In this document: piece by piece, positions 39,963-46,769 of the stretch
Position numbering within the stretch: the stretch's first letter is position 1
Layout of the letters: each line of letters starts with the position of its first letter
Source: Nanobdellota archaeon
GTDB taxonomy: Archaea > Nanobdellota > Nanobdellia > Woesearchaeales > JAHIVG01
NCBI GenBank assembly: GCA_018816705.1
Contig: JAHIVG010000094.1
Location: 1 to 52,513 of the forward strand
DNA: 52,513 bases
Direction: 5' to 3'
Translations under genes and position numbers: made by a program
The notes under the pieces: model-generated
The model's database searches: none
The model's input: only the letters and a program-made list of their open reading frames with translations
Told to the model about the DNA's origin: nothing

Positions 39963-41386
39963 CTGAGATGGGCTAGCGAATTAACCATGAAATCAAAGAC
40001 ATGCCTGTTTTTAACATTGATTCTCGGATGCTCATAATCGATGATTCCTGCTTTCTGGTGCGTCTTTATCGCTTGATAGAAGACAGGCTCTAGGTCCTTA
40101 TACCTGGCATCTCTTATTTGAGGTCTCAAAGATGGATGAAGCCTGGCTCCGTTCTCAAGCAGCTCATTCCTCAATCTGATGAATTCATCCACGACACGAT
40201 AATATGAACACTCATCCTGGAAAGCCATGGCTGCAAGAGGCACAGGCAGGACATAGACAGCCTTACCTATGGCCTCGGCCATCTTCTTGGTGTAAGAAGC
40301 AGCGCCGCCTTCCTCAGGAGCGAAATCCTGCAAAGGCCTGGGCTCGTGGATGTACATCACGATGGGAAACTCCCCGGATTCATAATCCCCGAAAAACCTG
40401 TTGAATTCCTCCCACTCCCTCATGAGGTTCGTGTCTGGCACGGTCTCCTTGGCCAGGTAATGTCTCATCAGCATCTCAGCCTCGGGAACCCAAGAATAGG
40501 TGAATGTGACCATCTGCACCCGAACAGGCCTGTCCGTCCTTCTCTCCACGGAGCGCGCATCTCCCACCAGGGATGAATCGAACCGCTTGGGCTCGTGTGT
40601 CATGTGATGATTACCTGGAAAGCTGCCATCATATGAGCGGCCTGCCTGGAAGAACTCATTCTGGAGCAGAAGGCAAGTGATATTATCCTGCCTCATGACG
40701 CTGCGGTTGTAGGCATAGAGAAGGTCTATCTTACCGTCCCTGCCTAGGCGGGAGCGGTCGACCAAGTAAGCGCCCAGCAAGGGAAGATACTTCTTGGACT
40801 TGCCCTGTGCCAGGTTGCTGCCAGCCTGGATCAAGGGCATGGTTATCCGATAACGGTGTAATGTCATGCCGAGAACCACATGGTCGACATTACTGCAATG
40901 GTTCGCGACAACAATCATCGGTTCCTTCCCCGCATATGTCTTGAGGTTATCGATCGTCTGTCCAGGATTCTCTTCTTCAACCTGTATATTCTTCAGGATA
41001 TGCCTGTATTTCCACTTCGCAAGTGTCGAGACGTACAGGTTGAACAGAAATGGGTTGAAACGTGACACCATCCCCTCGAGATCCCTCCGGGCGGAACTTT
41101 CGATGAAATCCCCTAAGTTCGGATTGGAACAGATCCCATCATGGCGTTTTTGAGGAGATTCAGGCTCGAGAGAATCCAAGAATTGCTTAAGGGAATCCAT
41201 ATATTCAAGCTCATCACGGAACCTCTGGCTCTCTGGAAATTGCAATGTTTCACTTGCAGCTTCGCTCACTCTGGATATTCGGAGGTCAAGGCCCTGCTTG
41301 ACAGCCATATCGGAATATTTTCCCTGCTCAAAGGCCAGACGTGCCTCCCTGCCAATCCTTTCCACTAGCTTATCCCGTCTTACCAT
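39956..41386 (-). CDS. PlsB/GPAT-like acyltransferase
   Basis: 476 residues of the glycerolipid acyltransferase superfamily. Block I IVVANHCSNVDHVVLGM contains the catalytic H-x4-D (His163, Asp168). Block II corresponds to LIQAGSNLAQG, then LPLLGAYLVDRSRL, and block III to LLLQNEFFQAGRSYDGS, where PlsB-type enzymes have E-G-x-R-S. These features fit glycerol-3-phosphate or dihydroxyacetone-phosphate acyltransferases. Archaeal membranes use isoprenoid ethers, so an acyl-ester enzyme is unexpected; the substrate could be another acceptor or imported lipid. The Glu of block III appears shifted (NEFFQAG). No transmembrane anchor is obvious. TATA-like AAATTATTTAAGC lies upstream on this strand. 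Confidence 0.8.
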   Translation of the reverse strand: MVRRDKLVERIGREARLAFEQGKYSDMAVKQGLDLRISRVSEAASETLQFPESQRFRDELEYMDSLKQFLDSLEPESPQKRHDGICSNPNLGDFIESSARRDLEGMVSRFNPFLFNLYVSTLAKWKYRHILKNIQVEEENPGQTIDNLKTYAGKEPMIVVANHCSNVDHVVLGMTLHRYRITMPLIQAGSNLAQGKSKKYLPLLGAYLVDRSRLGRDGKIDLLYAYNRSVMRQDNITCLLLQNEFFQAGRSYDGSFPGNHHMTHEPKRFDSSLVGDARSVERRTDRPVRVQMVTFTYSWVPEAEMLMRHYLAKETVPDTNLMREWEEFNRFFGDYESGEFPIVMYIHEPRPLQDFAPEEGGAASYTKKMAEAIGKAVYVLPVPLAAMAFQDECSYYRVVDEFIRLRNELLENGARLHPSLRPQIRDARYKDLEPVFYQAIKTHQKAGIIDYEHPRINVKNRHVFDFMVNSLAHLSQ

Positions 41387-41471
41387 CCCAGAGTGGGGAT
41401 TAAGGATTAGCTTAAATAATTTTCTGCAAATGGATCATTCATATACAAAAATCCAGCCACCCATGGAATCA

Positions 41472-41753
41472 TTACTTTTTCTTCTTTCTCTTCCTGACTC
41501 TCTTCACAGCCGGCTTCCTCTCGGCACTTGGTTTGACATTCTTATATTTGGCATAAGCCCGCTTGTCCAAGGCGAGCTCGGCCTCGACCGGGCCGTAGGT
41601 CATGGAGATCATCGATGCGATGAACATGACAGCGAATAGGATGATGAACGCGAAGCCCATTGACGGCCAGCGCGGGTAGACGATGAGTGTTGAGATGAAG
41701 AAACCTATCATGCTCGCAATCATGAATGTGCCAGACAACGGCGCTACTTTCAT
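41472..41753 (-). CDS. Small membrane protein with basic tail
   Basis: 93 residues. Two transmembrane helices (GTFMIASMIGFFISTLIVY and SMGFAFIILFAVMFIASMIS), then a short conserved-looking MTYGPVEAELALDKRAYAKY segment and a strongly basic cytoplasmic tail (KRVRKRKKKK). GAGGTGATC lies 3 nt before the ATG, a textbook archaeal Shine-Dalgarno. The basic tail suggests contact with nucleic acid, ribosomes or acidic lipids. Function unknown. Confidence 0.75.
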   Translation of the reverse strand: MKVAPLSGTFMIASMIGFFISTLIVYPRWPSMGFAFIILFAVMFIASMISMTYGPVEAELALDKRAYAKYKNVKPSAERKPAVKRVRKRKKKK

Positions 41754-41852
41754 GTGATCACCTCGTTTGTTTATAAAGTGTTATCGGCTTTTATAAATCT
41801 ATCTGATTCAGGGGCTAAAAACATATAATTCTGGAGCCGATTCCCCTGTTTC

Positions 41853-43136
41853 ATGGTCCCAAATAAGGTGGAATTCCTGGACAGGCTTAGGGGGAAGACA
41901 AAAGGCTTAAAGATACCTGAGCAGGTATATCTGTCGAGGGAGCACTTCGAGCAGGGAGAGTTCGGAGAGCTAGAGGGATTTCTTGAAGGTCCTGAAGAGA
42001 TCATCGTCCGGAGCGCATTGATGGAAGAGAATGAATTCAAGGGGGGAACTTTCAGCTCGTACAGGAACGGAGGGAAAAGGAACGGGCAGCGTTACAGGTT
42101 GGCTCCGACCGTGGAGACAGTGAAGACCCTCAGGGGATGGATTGTCGAGGATGCAAGATATGCAAAAAGCCTGGCAATAAGGAGGCAGCAGAAGTTCAAC
42201 AATGCCCCAGAGATCAATCCGGAGGACATAGGTGCCCAGGTGATGAGATATGAAGAGGGCTGTAAAATTATGGCAAAACAGGTCAGGGAAAAGTGGGAGT
42301 TCGGATATGTGGGCTTGAAATGCCCCTTAGATGGAGCACATATGCAGGACCACCTCTCTGATCATGCCTGGAATGACGACCTGGTGCCGGTATCGGAGCG
42401 GATCCAAGACATGTTGGGGATCGGCGCTGAGATAGAATATATCTGGGACCAGAAGAATGACCGGCTGATCGTGGTCCAGGTCAAGGATATCACTGGAAGG
42501 GTAACTGAGGCAGAGCCGAGAATGCATGATGAGGATCCTGTATATATTTTGGCAGATTTCTGCTTGAACAGGATGAGGAAAACTGAAGAGAGCTACCGTG
42601 AGAGGCAGCTCTTCAAGGTGGATGATTATGAGCATCTGATACCGGCTATCTCTGACAGATATATTCAGGAGGAAGGAACATTTGTCAAATGCCTCGAAGA
42701 AGCAAGAGCTATGAAGGATGAATATGAAAGATTTGCGCTCGAGAATGAGCATTACGCGGTATACATCGGAGAGGTGGAGAGGACAAACAGGTTTGTAGGG
42801 TATGTAACCCGTAATCATCCTGATGTCAAGGATTTCCATATAGGCGACGGTAACTACGGTTTCGGATTGAGATATTGCGGGATGATGTACTATCCGTTCG
42901 TCGCAGAGGCAGACACAGTAATAAATTTCACCGTCTCGAGCATAACCGGGCACTCCCACCAGCTGTTCGGTATCGACAACATAAACAACCCGCTCTGGCT
43001 CCTTATCTTCGGCGAGGGAGATTGCCTCAATCTGTCAGGCCTGACCAAAGGCCTTCAAACCGGATGCAAGATCGGTGTATACAGACAAGGTGAGTGGAAT
43101 GCAGAAGTGAGAATCTTAAAACCTGATGAAGTTTAG
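41853..43136 (+). CDS. PPDK/PEP-synthase ATP-binding-domain-like protein
   Basis: 427 residues. IIVRSALMEENEFKGGTFSS (~50-69) resembles the V-R-S-S-A-x-x-E-D...G motif of pyruvate phosphate dikinase N-terminal domains; GAQVMRYEEGCKIMAK and GIGAEIEYIWDQKNDRLIVV, ending near VQVKDITG, recall the later ATP-grasp part (I-E-W...Q-x-R-P). The phosphohistidine and PEP-binding domains are missing. The rest, including YVTRNHPDVKDFHIGDGNYG, is not recognised. A stand-alone nucleotide-binding protein or a phosphotransferase with an unknown acceptor is possible. Convergent with trpS, overlapping by 21 bp. Confidence 0.6.
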   Translation: MVPNKVEFLDRLRGKTKGLKIPEQVYLSREHFEQGEFGELEGFLEGPEEIIVRSALMEENEFKGGTFSSYRNGGKRNGQRYRLAPTVETVKTLRGWIVEDARYAKSLAIRRQQKFNNAPEINPEDIGAQVMRYEEGCKIMAKQVREKWEFGYVGLKCPLDGAHMQDHLSDHAWNDDLVPVSERIQDMLGIGAEIEYIWDQKNDRLIVVQVKDITGRVTEAEPRMHDEDPVYILADFCLNRMRKTEESYRERQLFKVDDYEHLIPAISDRYIQEEGTFVKCLEEARAMKDEYERFALENEHYAVYIGEVERTNRFVGYVTRNHPDVKDFHIGDGNYGFGLRYCGMMYYPFVAEADTVINFTVSSITGHSHQLFGIDNINNPLWLLIFGEGDCLNLSGLTKGLQTGCKIGVYRQGEWNAEVRILKPDEV

Positions 43137-44192
43137 CTTATCGACATTCTTCCTCGCGGCCTCGATGTCCTTCTTGAGCTTCTTCATGTATCTTTCCATG
43201 AGCTCGCAGCAGTGCTGCTTGTCCTCGCCGCACAGAAGCTTGCCAGCCTTGCAGTCATCATGGATCTTCTGCAGCTCCTTGTCATCCTCGATCAGATGCT
43301 GCTTGTACAGCTCGAAGATCATGCAGTCCTCAGGGATGCCGCCCTTCTTGCGCTGCACTTCCACTGATTCTCGGCCGCCGGTCAGGGCGCGCATTATCTT
43401 CTTGCACACCTTCTTTGGGTCATCAGGCAGCTCTATACAGGTGTGAGGCCTGGACTTGGACATCTTGAGCTCTCCGTCAAGCGATGGAGTGAACTTGTTG
43501 TAGATCGCCGCAGGCGAGAAGAACTTCCTGTCCTTCATCCTGTTGACAACGTCCCGGGTCAGGCGGATGTGAGGGTCCTGATCGATGCCGACTGGGATGA
43601 CACCTGGCATACGCTCCTCGAACTGGGGGAAGAGTATGTCTCCCACCTGTGTCACAGCAGCCATTATCCTGCCCGGGTCTGCTGAACCGTAGACAGCCTT
43701 GAACTCGTTGAGAGTTATCTTCTTGGCCGCCTCATAAGCGAAATTGATGACATTGCTGTTCTCAGACTGGAAGTAGAAAGTGGTCTTCTTCGGGTCCAGG
43801 CCGAGGGCGATGTATGAAGGGATGTGGAAGTCCATGGCCCGCTTCTTCGCTTCCTCTAATGACACTCCCCTGGCGGTCGCTGCTTCTAAGTCTGCGACCA
43901 AGATGTAAGTTTGCGCACCATGCTTCTGGAAATAAGCCACGTTCTCGACAACCATCTTGTTGCCCAGATGGATCCTCTCCGAGGTGGGCATGATACCTGT
44001 AAGTACATAGAAGGGCTTCCTCTCCTCCATGGCCTTAACAACCGGCTTCAGGTCACGGCTCGCAAAAACGACGCCTCGGCGCATCAGGCGGTTCTCTTCA
44101 GGGAGGTCTGGCAGCTGCTCCAGGCCGAAGTCCTTCATGACCTTCTCATAGTCCTTGTACAGCCTGCTGCCGTACGGATCGATCATTGCCAT
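43116..44192 (-). CDS. trpS: Tryptophanyl-tRNA synthetase
   Basis: Class I synthetase charging tRNA-Trp, 358 residues. HIGH-like signature SERIHLGNKMVVENV (~72-86), KMSKS signature in GELKMSKSRPHT, and archaeal TrpRS hallmarks PVGIDQDPHIRLTRDVVNRM, then MRALTGGRESVEVQRKKGG. The C-terminal part has a Cys cluster (CKAGKLLCGEDKQHCCELME) typical of the group. The frame is open far upstream, but that portion is low-complexity Ser-rich sequence antisense to the OB-fold gene; the ATG at 44192 (MAMIDPYG) fits, with TTTTTAAAGC upstream as TATA box. Confidence 0.95.
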   Translation of the reverse strand: MAMIDPYGSRLYKDYEKVMKDFGLEQLPDLPEENRLMRRGVVFASRDLKPVVKAMEERKPFYVLTGIMPTSERIHLGNKMVVENVAYFQKHGAQTYILVADLEAATARGVSLEEAKKRAMDFHIPSYIALGLDPKKTTFYFQSENSNVINFAYEAAKKITLNEFKAVYGSADPGRIMAAVTQVGDILFPQFEERMPGVIPVGIDQDPHIRLTRDVVNRMKDRKFFSPAAIYNKFTPSLDGELKMSKSRPHTCIELPDDPKKVCKKIMRALTGGRESVEVQRKKGGIPEDCMIFELYKQHLIEDDKELQKIHDDCKAGKLLCGEDKQHCCELMERYMKKLKKDIEAARKNVDKLNFIRF

Positions 44193-44233
44193 GGCATGAA
44201 AATGGAAGAGGCGCTTTAAAAAGGTTTTGCAAA

Positions 44234-44246
44234 GGTTTATATATAG
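44234..44246 (+). promoter_or_regulatory. TATA box of OB-fold gene
   Basis: GGTTTATATATAG lies 20-32 bp before the ATG at 44266; leaderless transcript expected. Confidence 0.6.
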
Positions 44247-44265
44247 AAATCGTTCCCTTGCTGGC

Positions 44266-44658
44266 ATGGCACTCAAAGACTTACAGGTAAGACAAGGCGA
44301 CGTGAACATCAAGGTCGAACTGATAGAGAAAGGTGATATCAGGGAGTTCCAGAAGTTCGGCAAGGCAGGCAGGGTCTGTTCAGCAAAAGTCAAGGATGAT
44401 TCTGGCGAGATGGTGCTCACGCTCTGGAACGACGAGATCGACAGCGTAAAAGTAGGCGACAAGATACACATCGTGAACGGATACGTCTCCGAATGGCAGG
44501 GCGAGCCACAGCTCTCAGCCGGAAGGTTCGGCAAGATCGAAGTGGTCGAGAAGGGCGAGGGCGAACCGGCCGGGAAAGCTGAAAAACCGAAACCTGAGGA
44601 CCCTGAAGAAAGCGAGGAGCCCGAAGAAGTCGAAGCCGAAGAAGAAGAGATAGAGTAA
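44266..44658 (+). CDS. OB-fold single-strand nucleic-acid-binding protein (SSB/RPA-like)
   Basis: 130 residues. A single OB-fold (VNIKVELIEKGDIREFQKFG, then VCSAKVKDDSGEMVLTLWND, then VKVGDKIHIVNGYVSEWQG) followed by a Gly/Pro/Glu-rich acidic tail ending EEVEAEEEEIE. This is the layout of crenarchaeal SSB and SOSS-B-type proteins, where the OB-fold binds single-stranded DNA and the acidic tail recruits partners. Binding to RNA cannot be excluded. Divergent from trpS with separate TATA boxes. Confidence 0.85.
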   Translation: MALKDLQVRQGDVNIKVELIEKGDIREFQKFGKAGRVCSAKVKDDSGEMVLTLWNDEIDSVKVGDKIHIVNGYVSEWQGEPQLSAGRFGKIEVVEKGEGEPAGKAEKPKPEDPEESEEPEEVEAEEEEIE

Positions 44659-44768
44659 TCGTATTTATGTTTGAAATTCCTCTCAGCAATAGACTTGTCT
44701 TCGTCAGAAAGAAGCAGAGAAAGACTTGCTGCAGAATCTTGCATTAGTTATTATGGTATGGAAAGATC

Positions 44769-45161
44769 TTATTGCACTAAAGGAATTATCAATGTGCCGG
44801 TTTTTTTCCCATTTTCTCTTGTAGCCGATATTACTATCCAATCTCCCGGTTTAAGCTTGACTTTATGACCCTCTTTTTCACCCTTCAAGAATTTTGAGGA
44901 ACCTTTACTTTCCCTCCAATGAATTATTGTGGTTCCCTGCGAACTTGTATCTTCATAATCAAGATGTTCAGAAAAAACACCATGTTCCAAGAAGATCCTC
45001 CCATGATAATTGGACATGAACGTGTTTTCCGACCTTATATTATTTTCAGGAGCTCTTCCTATTGTGATAACTTCGTTCTCTCCTTTTAATATGTCTCCAC
45101 GTCGCAAGTAATTATTTTCTATAATCTCATAGACTATAGCTAGTATTGCGCGCATATTCAT
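44769..45161 (-). CDS. FHA-domain protein
   Basis: 130 residues with one forkhead-associated domain, a phosphothreonine-binding module: VITIGRAPENNIRSEN with the conserved G-R, then MSNYHGRIFLEHG with the S-x-x-H, then DYEDTSSQGTTI with the S-x-G-T, and the closing LKPGDWIVISAT. A short helical extension precedes it. The ATG at 45161 lies 15-25 bp after CATTTAAATATC; an ATG two codons further in is also possible. A phospho-Thr partner implies a Ser/Thr kinase elsewhere in the genome. It is divergent from the HNH gene with nearly overlapping promoters. Confidence 0.82.
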   Translation of the reverse strand: MNMRAILAIVYEIIENNYLRRGDILKGENEVITIGRAPENNIRSENTFMSNYHGRIFLEHGVFSEHLDYEDTSSQGTTIIHWRESKGSSKFLKGEKEGHKVKLKPGDWIVISATRENGKKTGTLIIPLVQ

Positions 45162-45175
45162 GTATGTTATTAGTT

Positions 45176-45207
45176 GATATTTAAATGTTATCACTCTTTT
45201 TATAATC
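45176..45207. promoter_or_regulatory. Back-to-back TATA boxes (FHA and HNH genes)
   Basis: CATTTAAATATC on the minus strand (45176-45187) serves the FHA gene; CTTTTTATAATC on the plus strand (45196-45207) serves the HNH gene. Their centres are 20 bp apart and they diverge, so initiation complexes should compete. Confidence 0.55.
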
Positions 45208-45227
45208 GATAAATTATTAATGATTGC

Positions 45228-45608
45228 ATGAAATATCTTCTTTACATGCCCCGCCTTCCGAATGTCCGAGATACGCCTGACAGGCATGATGGTTCTGGCA
45301 GGAAGCTGTGCAGGAACTGCGATGGACTCGTGGGTGATGGGAGGCGGCATTACTGCTCTGATACTTGCATGGAGGAGTTCAACCGCAATAACTCCTGGTT
45401 CTGGGTGAGGAAAGACGTCCTTCGCAGGGATAAGTTCAGGTGCAGCATCTGCGAGAAGCGCTTCAGGAAGTCACTGCTGGAAGTGGACCACATAATCCCG
45501 ATCCAGATGGGAGGCAAGCCGTATGAAAAGGACAACCTGAGGACGCTGTGCAAGGAATGCCATAGAGCTAAGAGTGAGTTGGACAGGTGGGGGCTGAATC
45601 CTGAATGA
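45228..45608 (+). CDS. HNH endonuclease-like protein
   Basis: 126 residues. N-terminal zinc-ribbon-like part (CRNCDGLVGDGRRHYCSDTC), then the HNH core: FRCSICEKRFRKSLLEVDHI with the DH pair, IPIQMGGKPYEKDNLRTLC with the central Asn, and CKECHRAKS with the final His. The CxxC pairs would hold a structural zinc. Stand-alone HNH proteins range from homing to restriction and repair nucleases; no methylase, intron or phage gene is beside it. Leaderless start inferred from the TATA box. Confidence 0.88.
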   Translation: MKYLLYMPRLPNVRDTPDRHDGSGRKLCRNCDGLVGDGRRHYCSDTCMEEFNRNNSWFWVRKDVLRRDKFRCSICEKRFRKSLLEVDHIIPIQMGGKPYEKDNLRTLCKECHRAKSELDRWGLNPE

Positions 45609-45621
45609 TTCTTGAGTGCTG

Positions 45622-46395
45622 TCAGTGCATATGCGCCGGGCCGAGCAAAGCTATAACAAGCATGATGCCGATGCCGGCTATGATGGCCACAATATGCAAT
45701 ACTGAGGGCCAGAACTTGCAGTGGCGGTGGAGCTGCGGCACGAGGTTGGAGGAAGCGATGTAAATGAAGTTGCCCGCAGCGAAAGGGATTATGAAATGTG
45801 TGAAGTCCTGGGTCTGGCCGGCGAGGATGAGGCCGATGATCGCCCCGAGTATTGCTGTAAGGGCAGAGGCAAAGTTAAGGAGCAAGGCCCTGGTCTTGGA
45901 TAACCCTGAATAAAGAAGCACGCCGAAGTCAGCTATCTCCTGCGGCAATTCGTGGAAGATGACAGAGATTGTCGCTGCAATCCCTAACGGGATGCTGACG
46001 ATGTAGGCTCCAGCAATGACCATGCCATCCATGAAGTTGTGGATGCCATCACCTAAGAGGTTTATCGGGGCCAGGTGGTAAGCATGGCCGTGGCCGCAAT
46101 CGCCCTTCTCGCACTTCTTGCCGTGGTGCCAGTGGATGAACTTCTCGAGGATGAAGAAGATTATGAAGCCTAAGAGGACATACAAGGCGACCTCGATGCT
46201 GTGGCCGTGCTCGAAAGCCTCTGGCAGGAAATGGATGAAAACAGAGCCGAGCAGGGAGCCGACAGATATGCTGAGGAGGATGACAAGGAAGCCCTCGGAA
46301 GTCTTCTTCTTAAATAAAAGCGGCACTGCCCCAACCAGGGCGATGAGCGAGACGACTATAACGCTGACGATGGTGTATAGGACGGCTCCGGCCAT
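45622..46395 (-). CDS. ZIP-family divalent metal transporter
   Basis: 257 residues, about eight transmembrane helices. The metal-site motifs are clear: GDGIHNFMDGMVIAGAY (helix IV, H-N-x-x-D-G) and ISVIFHELPQEIADFGVLL (helix V, H-E-L-P-Q-E). A His/Cys-rich cytoplasmic loop (WHHGKKCEKGDCGHGHAYH, ~90-107) lies between helices III and IV. Zinc or iron uptake is the family function. The ATG at 46395 gives the hydrophobic start MAGAVLYTIVSVIVV and has TATA-like AATATATATAAAG ~25 bp upstream; the open frame before it runs into an inverted-repeat element. Confidence 0.93.
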   Translation of the reverse strand: MAGAVLYTIVSVIVVSLIALVGAVPLLFKKKTSEGFLVILLSISVGSLLGSVFIHFLPEAFEHGHSIEVALYVLLGFIIFFILEKFIHWHHGKKCEKGDCGHGHAYHLAPINLLGDGIHNFMDGMVIAGAYIVSIPLGIAATISVIFHELPQEIADFGVLLYSGLSKTRALLLNFASALTAILGAIIGLILAGQTQDFTHFIIPFAAGNFIYIASSNLVPQLHRHCKFWPSVLHIVAIIAGIGIMLVIALLGPAHMH

Positions 46396-46452
46396 TGACA
46401 GGACTTGGCAGGCCGTCTTTATATATATTTTGCATTTTGGCAGGATATCAAC

Positions 46453-46573
46453 GGCTCTATAGGAAATCAGGTTCATTTTTATCCGTTTATCATTTCTTCG
46501 GCCATTTTCATCTTCCTTGTTCAGCTCTGAACGGAAAAAAATGAATTTACCCTTATAGATTTTCTATAGAGCC
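46453..46573. mobile_element. Short non-autonomous inverted-repeat element (copy 3)
   Basis: The arms read GGCTCTATAGGAAATC from the left and GGCTCTATAGAAAATC from the right, each followed by TTCATTTTT(A/T)TCCGTT. The right arm (46519-46573, reverse strand) matches the first 55 bp of the copy at 18462 with 6 differences. The flanks ATATCAAC and TTTTCAGC agree at only 5 of 8 positions, so any target duplication has decayed. No coding capacity. It lies between the ZIP promoter and the tRNA promoter. Confidence 0.75.
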
Positions 46574-46586
46574 TTTTCAGCGACAT

Positions 46587-46600
46587 CTTTATAAATAAAG
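46587..46600 (+). promoter_or_regulatory. TATA box of tRNA-Phe
   Basis: CTTTATAAATAAAG, 21-34 bp before the first base of the tRNA. Confidence 0.6.
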
Positions 46601-46620
46601 CCCTGCTTACCAGGCTCTGC

Positions 46621-46758
46621 GGGGCGATAGCTCAGCCTGAGAAGGAATCCCTTCGGCTTAGGAGAGCACTACGCTGAAGTTTCACGCTGAAACGTAGGTG
46701 TCCCGAGTTCAAACACACTCATTGCAATGGCAATGCGTTGAAAGTCTCGGTCGCCCCA
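46621..46758 (+). tRNA. tRNA-Phe(GAA) with three introns
   Basis: Acceptor GGGGCGA (46621-27) pairs fully with TCGCCCC (46751-57), followed by A73. Intron 1, 46640-46660 (21 nt), splits the D-loop between G18 and G19: central helix AGCC/GGCT with bulges TGA and TAG, exactly a bulge-helix-bulge; removal gives the normal loop AGCCTGGGA. Intron 2, about 46680-46691 (12 nt), is at the canonical 37/38 site; removal gives loop CTGAAGA on stem CTACG/CGTAG with anticodon GAA, but its splice structure is less regular. Intron 3, 46714-46744 (31 nt), is in the T-loop at 59/60: helix TTCA/TGAA with bulges AAC and AGT; removal gives TTCAAAT on CCGAG/CTCGG. The mature tRNA is 74 nt. Confidence 0.93.
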
Positions 46759-46761
46759 TCT

Positions 46762-46769
46762 TATTTTTT
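46762..46769 (+). terminator. T-run after tRNA-Phe
   Basis: TATTTTTT begins 4 nt after the tRNA and reaches the stop of the convergent platform gene; a likely termination site. Confidence 0.5.

Noticed and set aside
44193-44744. 184-codon N-terminal extension of trpS
   Set aside because: Low-complexity Ser-rich sequence antisense to the OB-fold gene, crossing both promoters; TrpRS similarity starts at 44192.
44766-45610. FHA-HNH pair as a defence system
   Set aside because: Divergent promoters, no toxin, kinase, methylase or ATPase partner next to them; adjacency alone is not enough.
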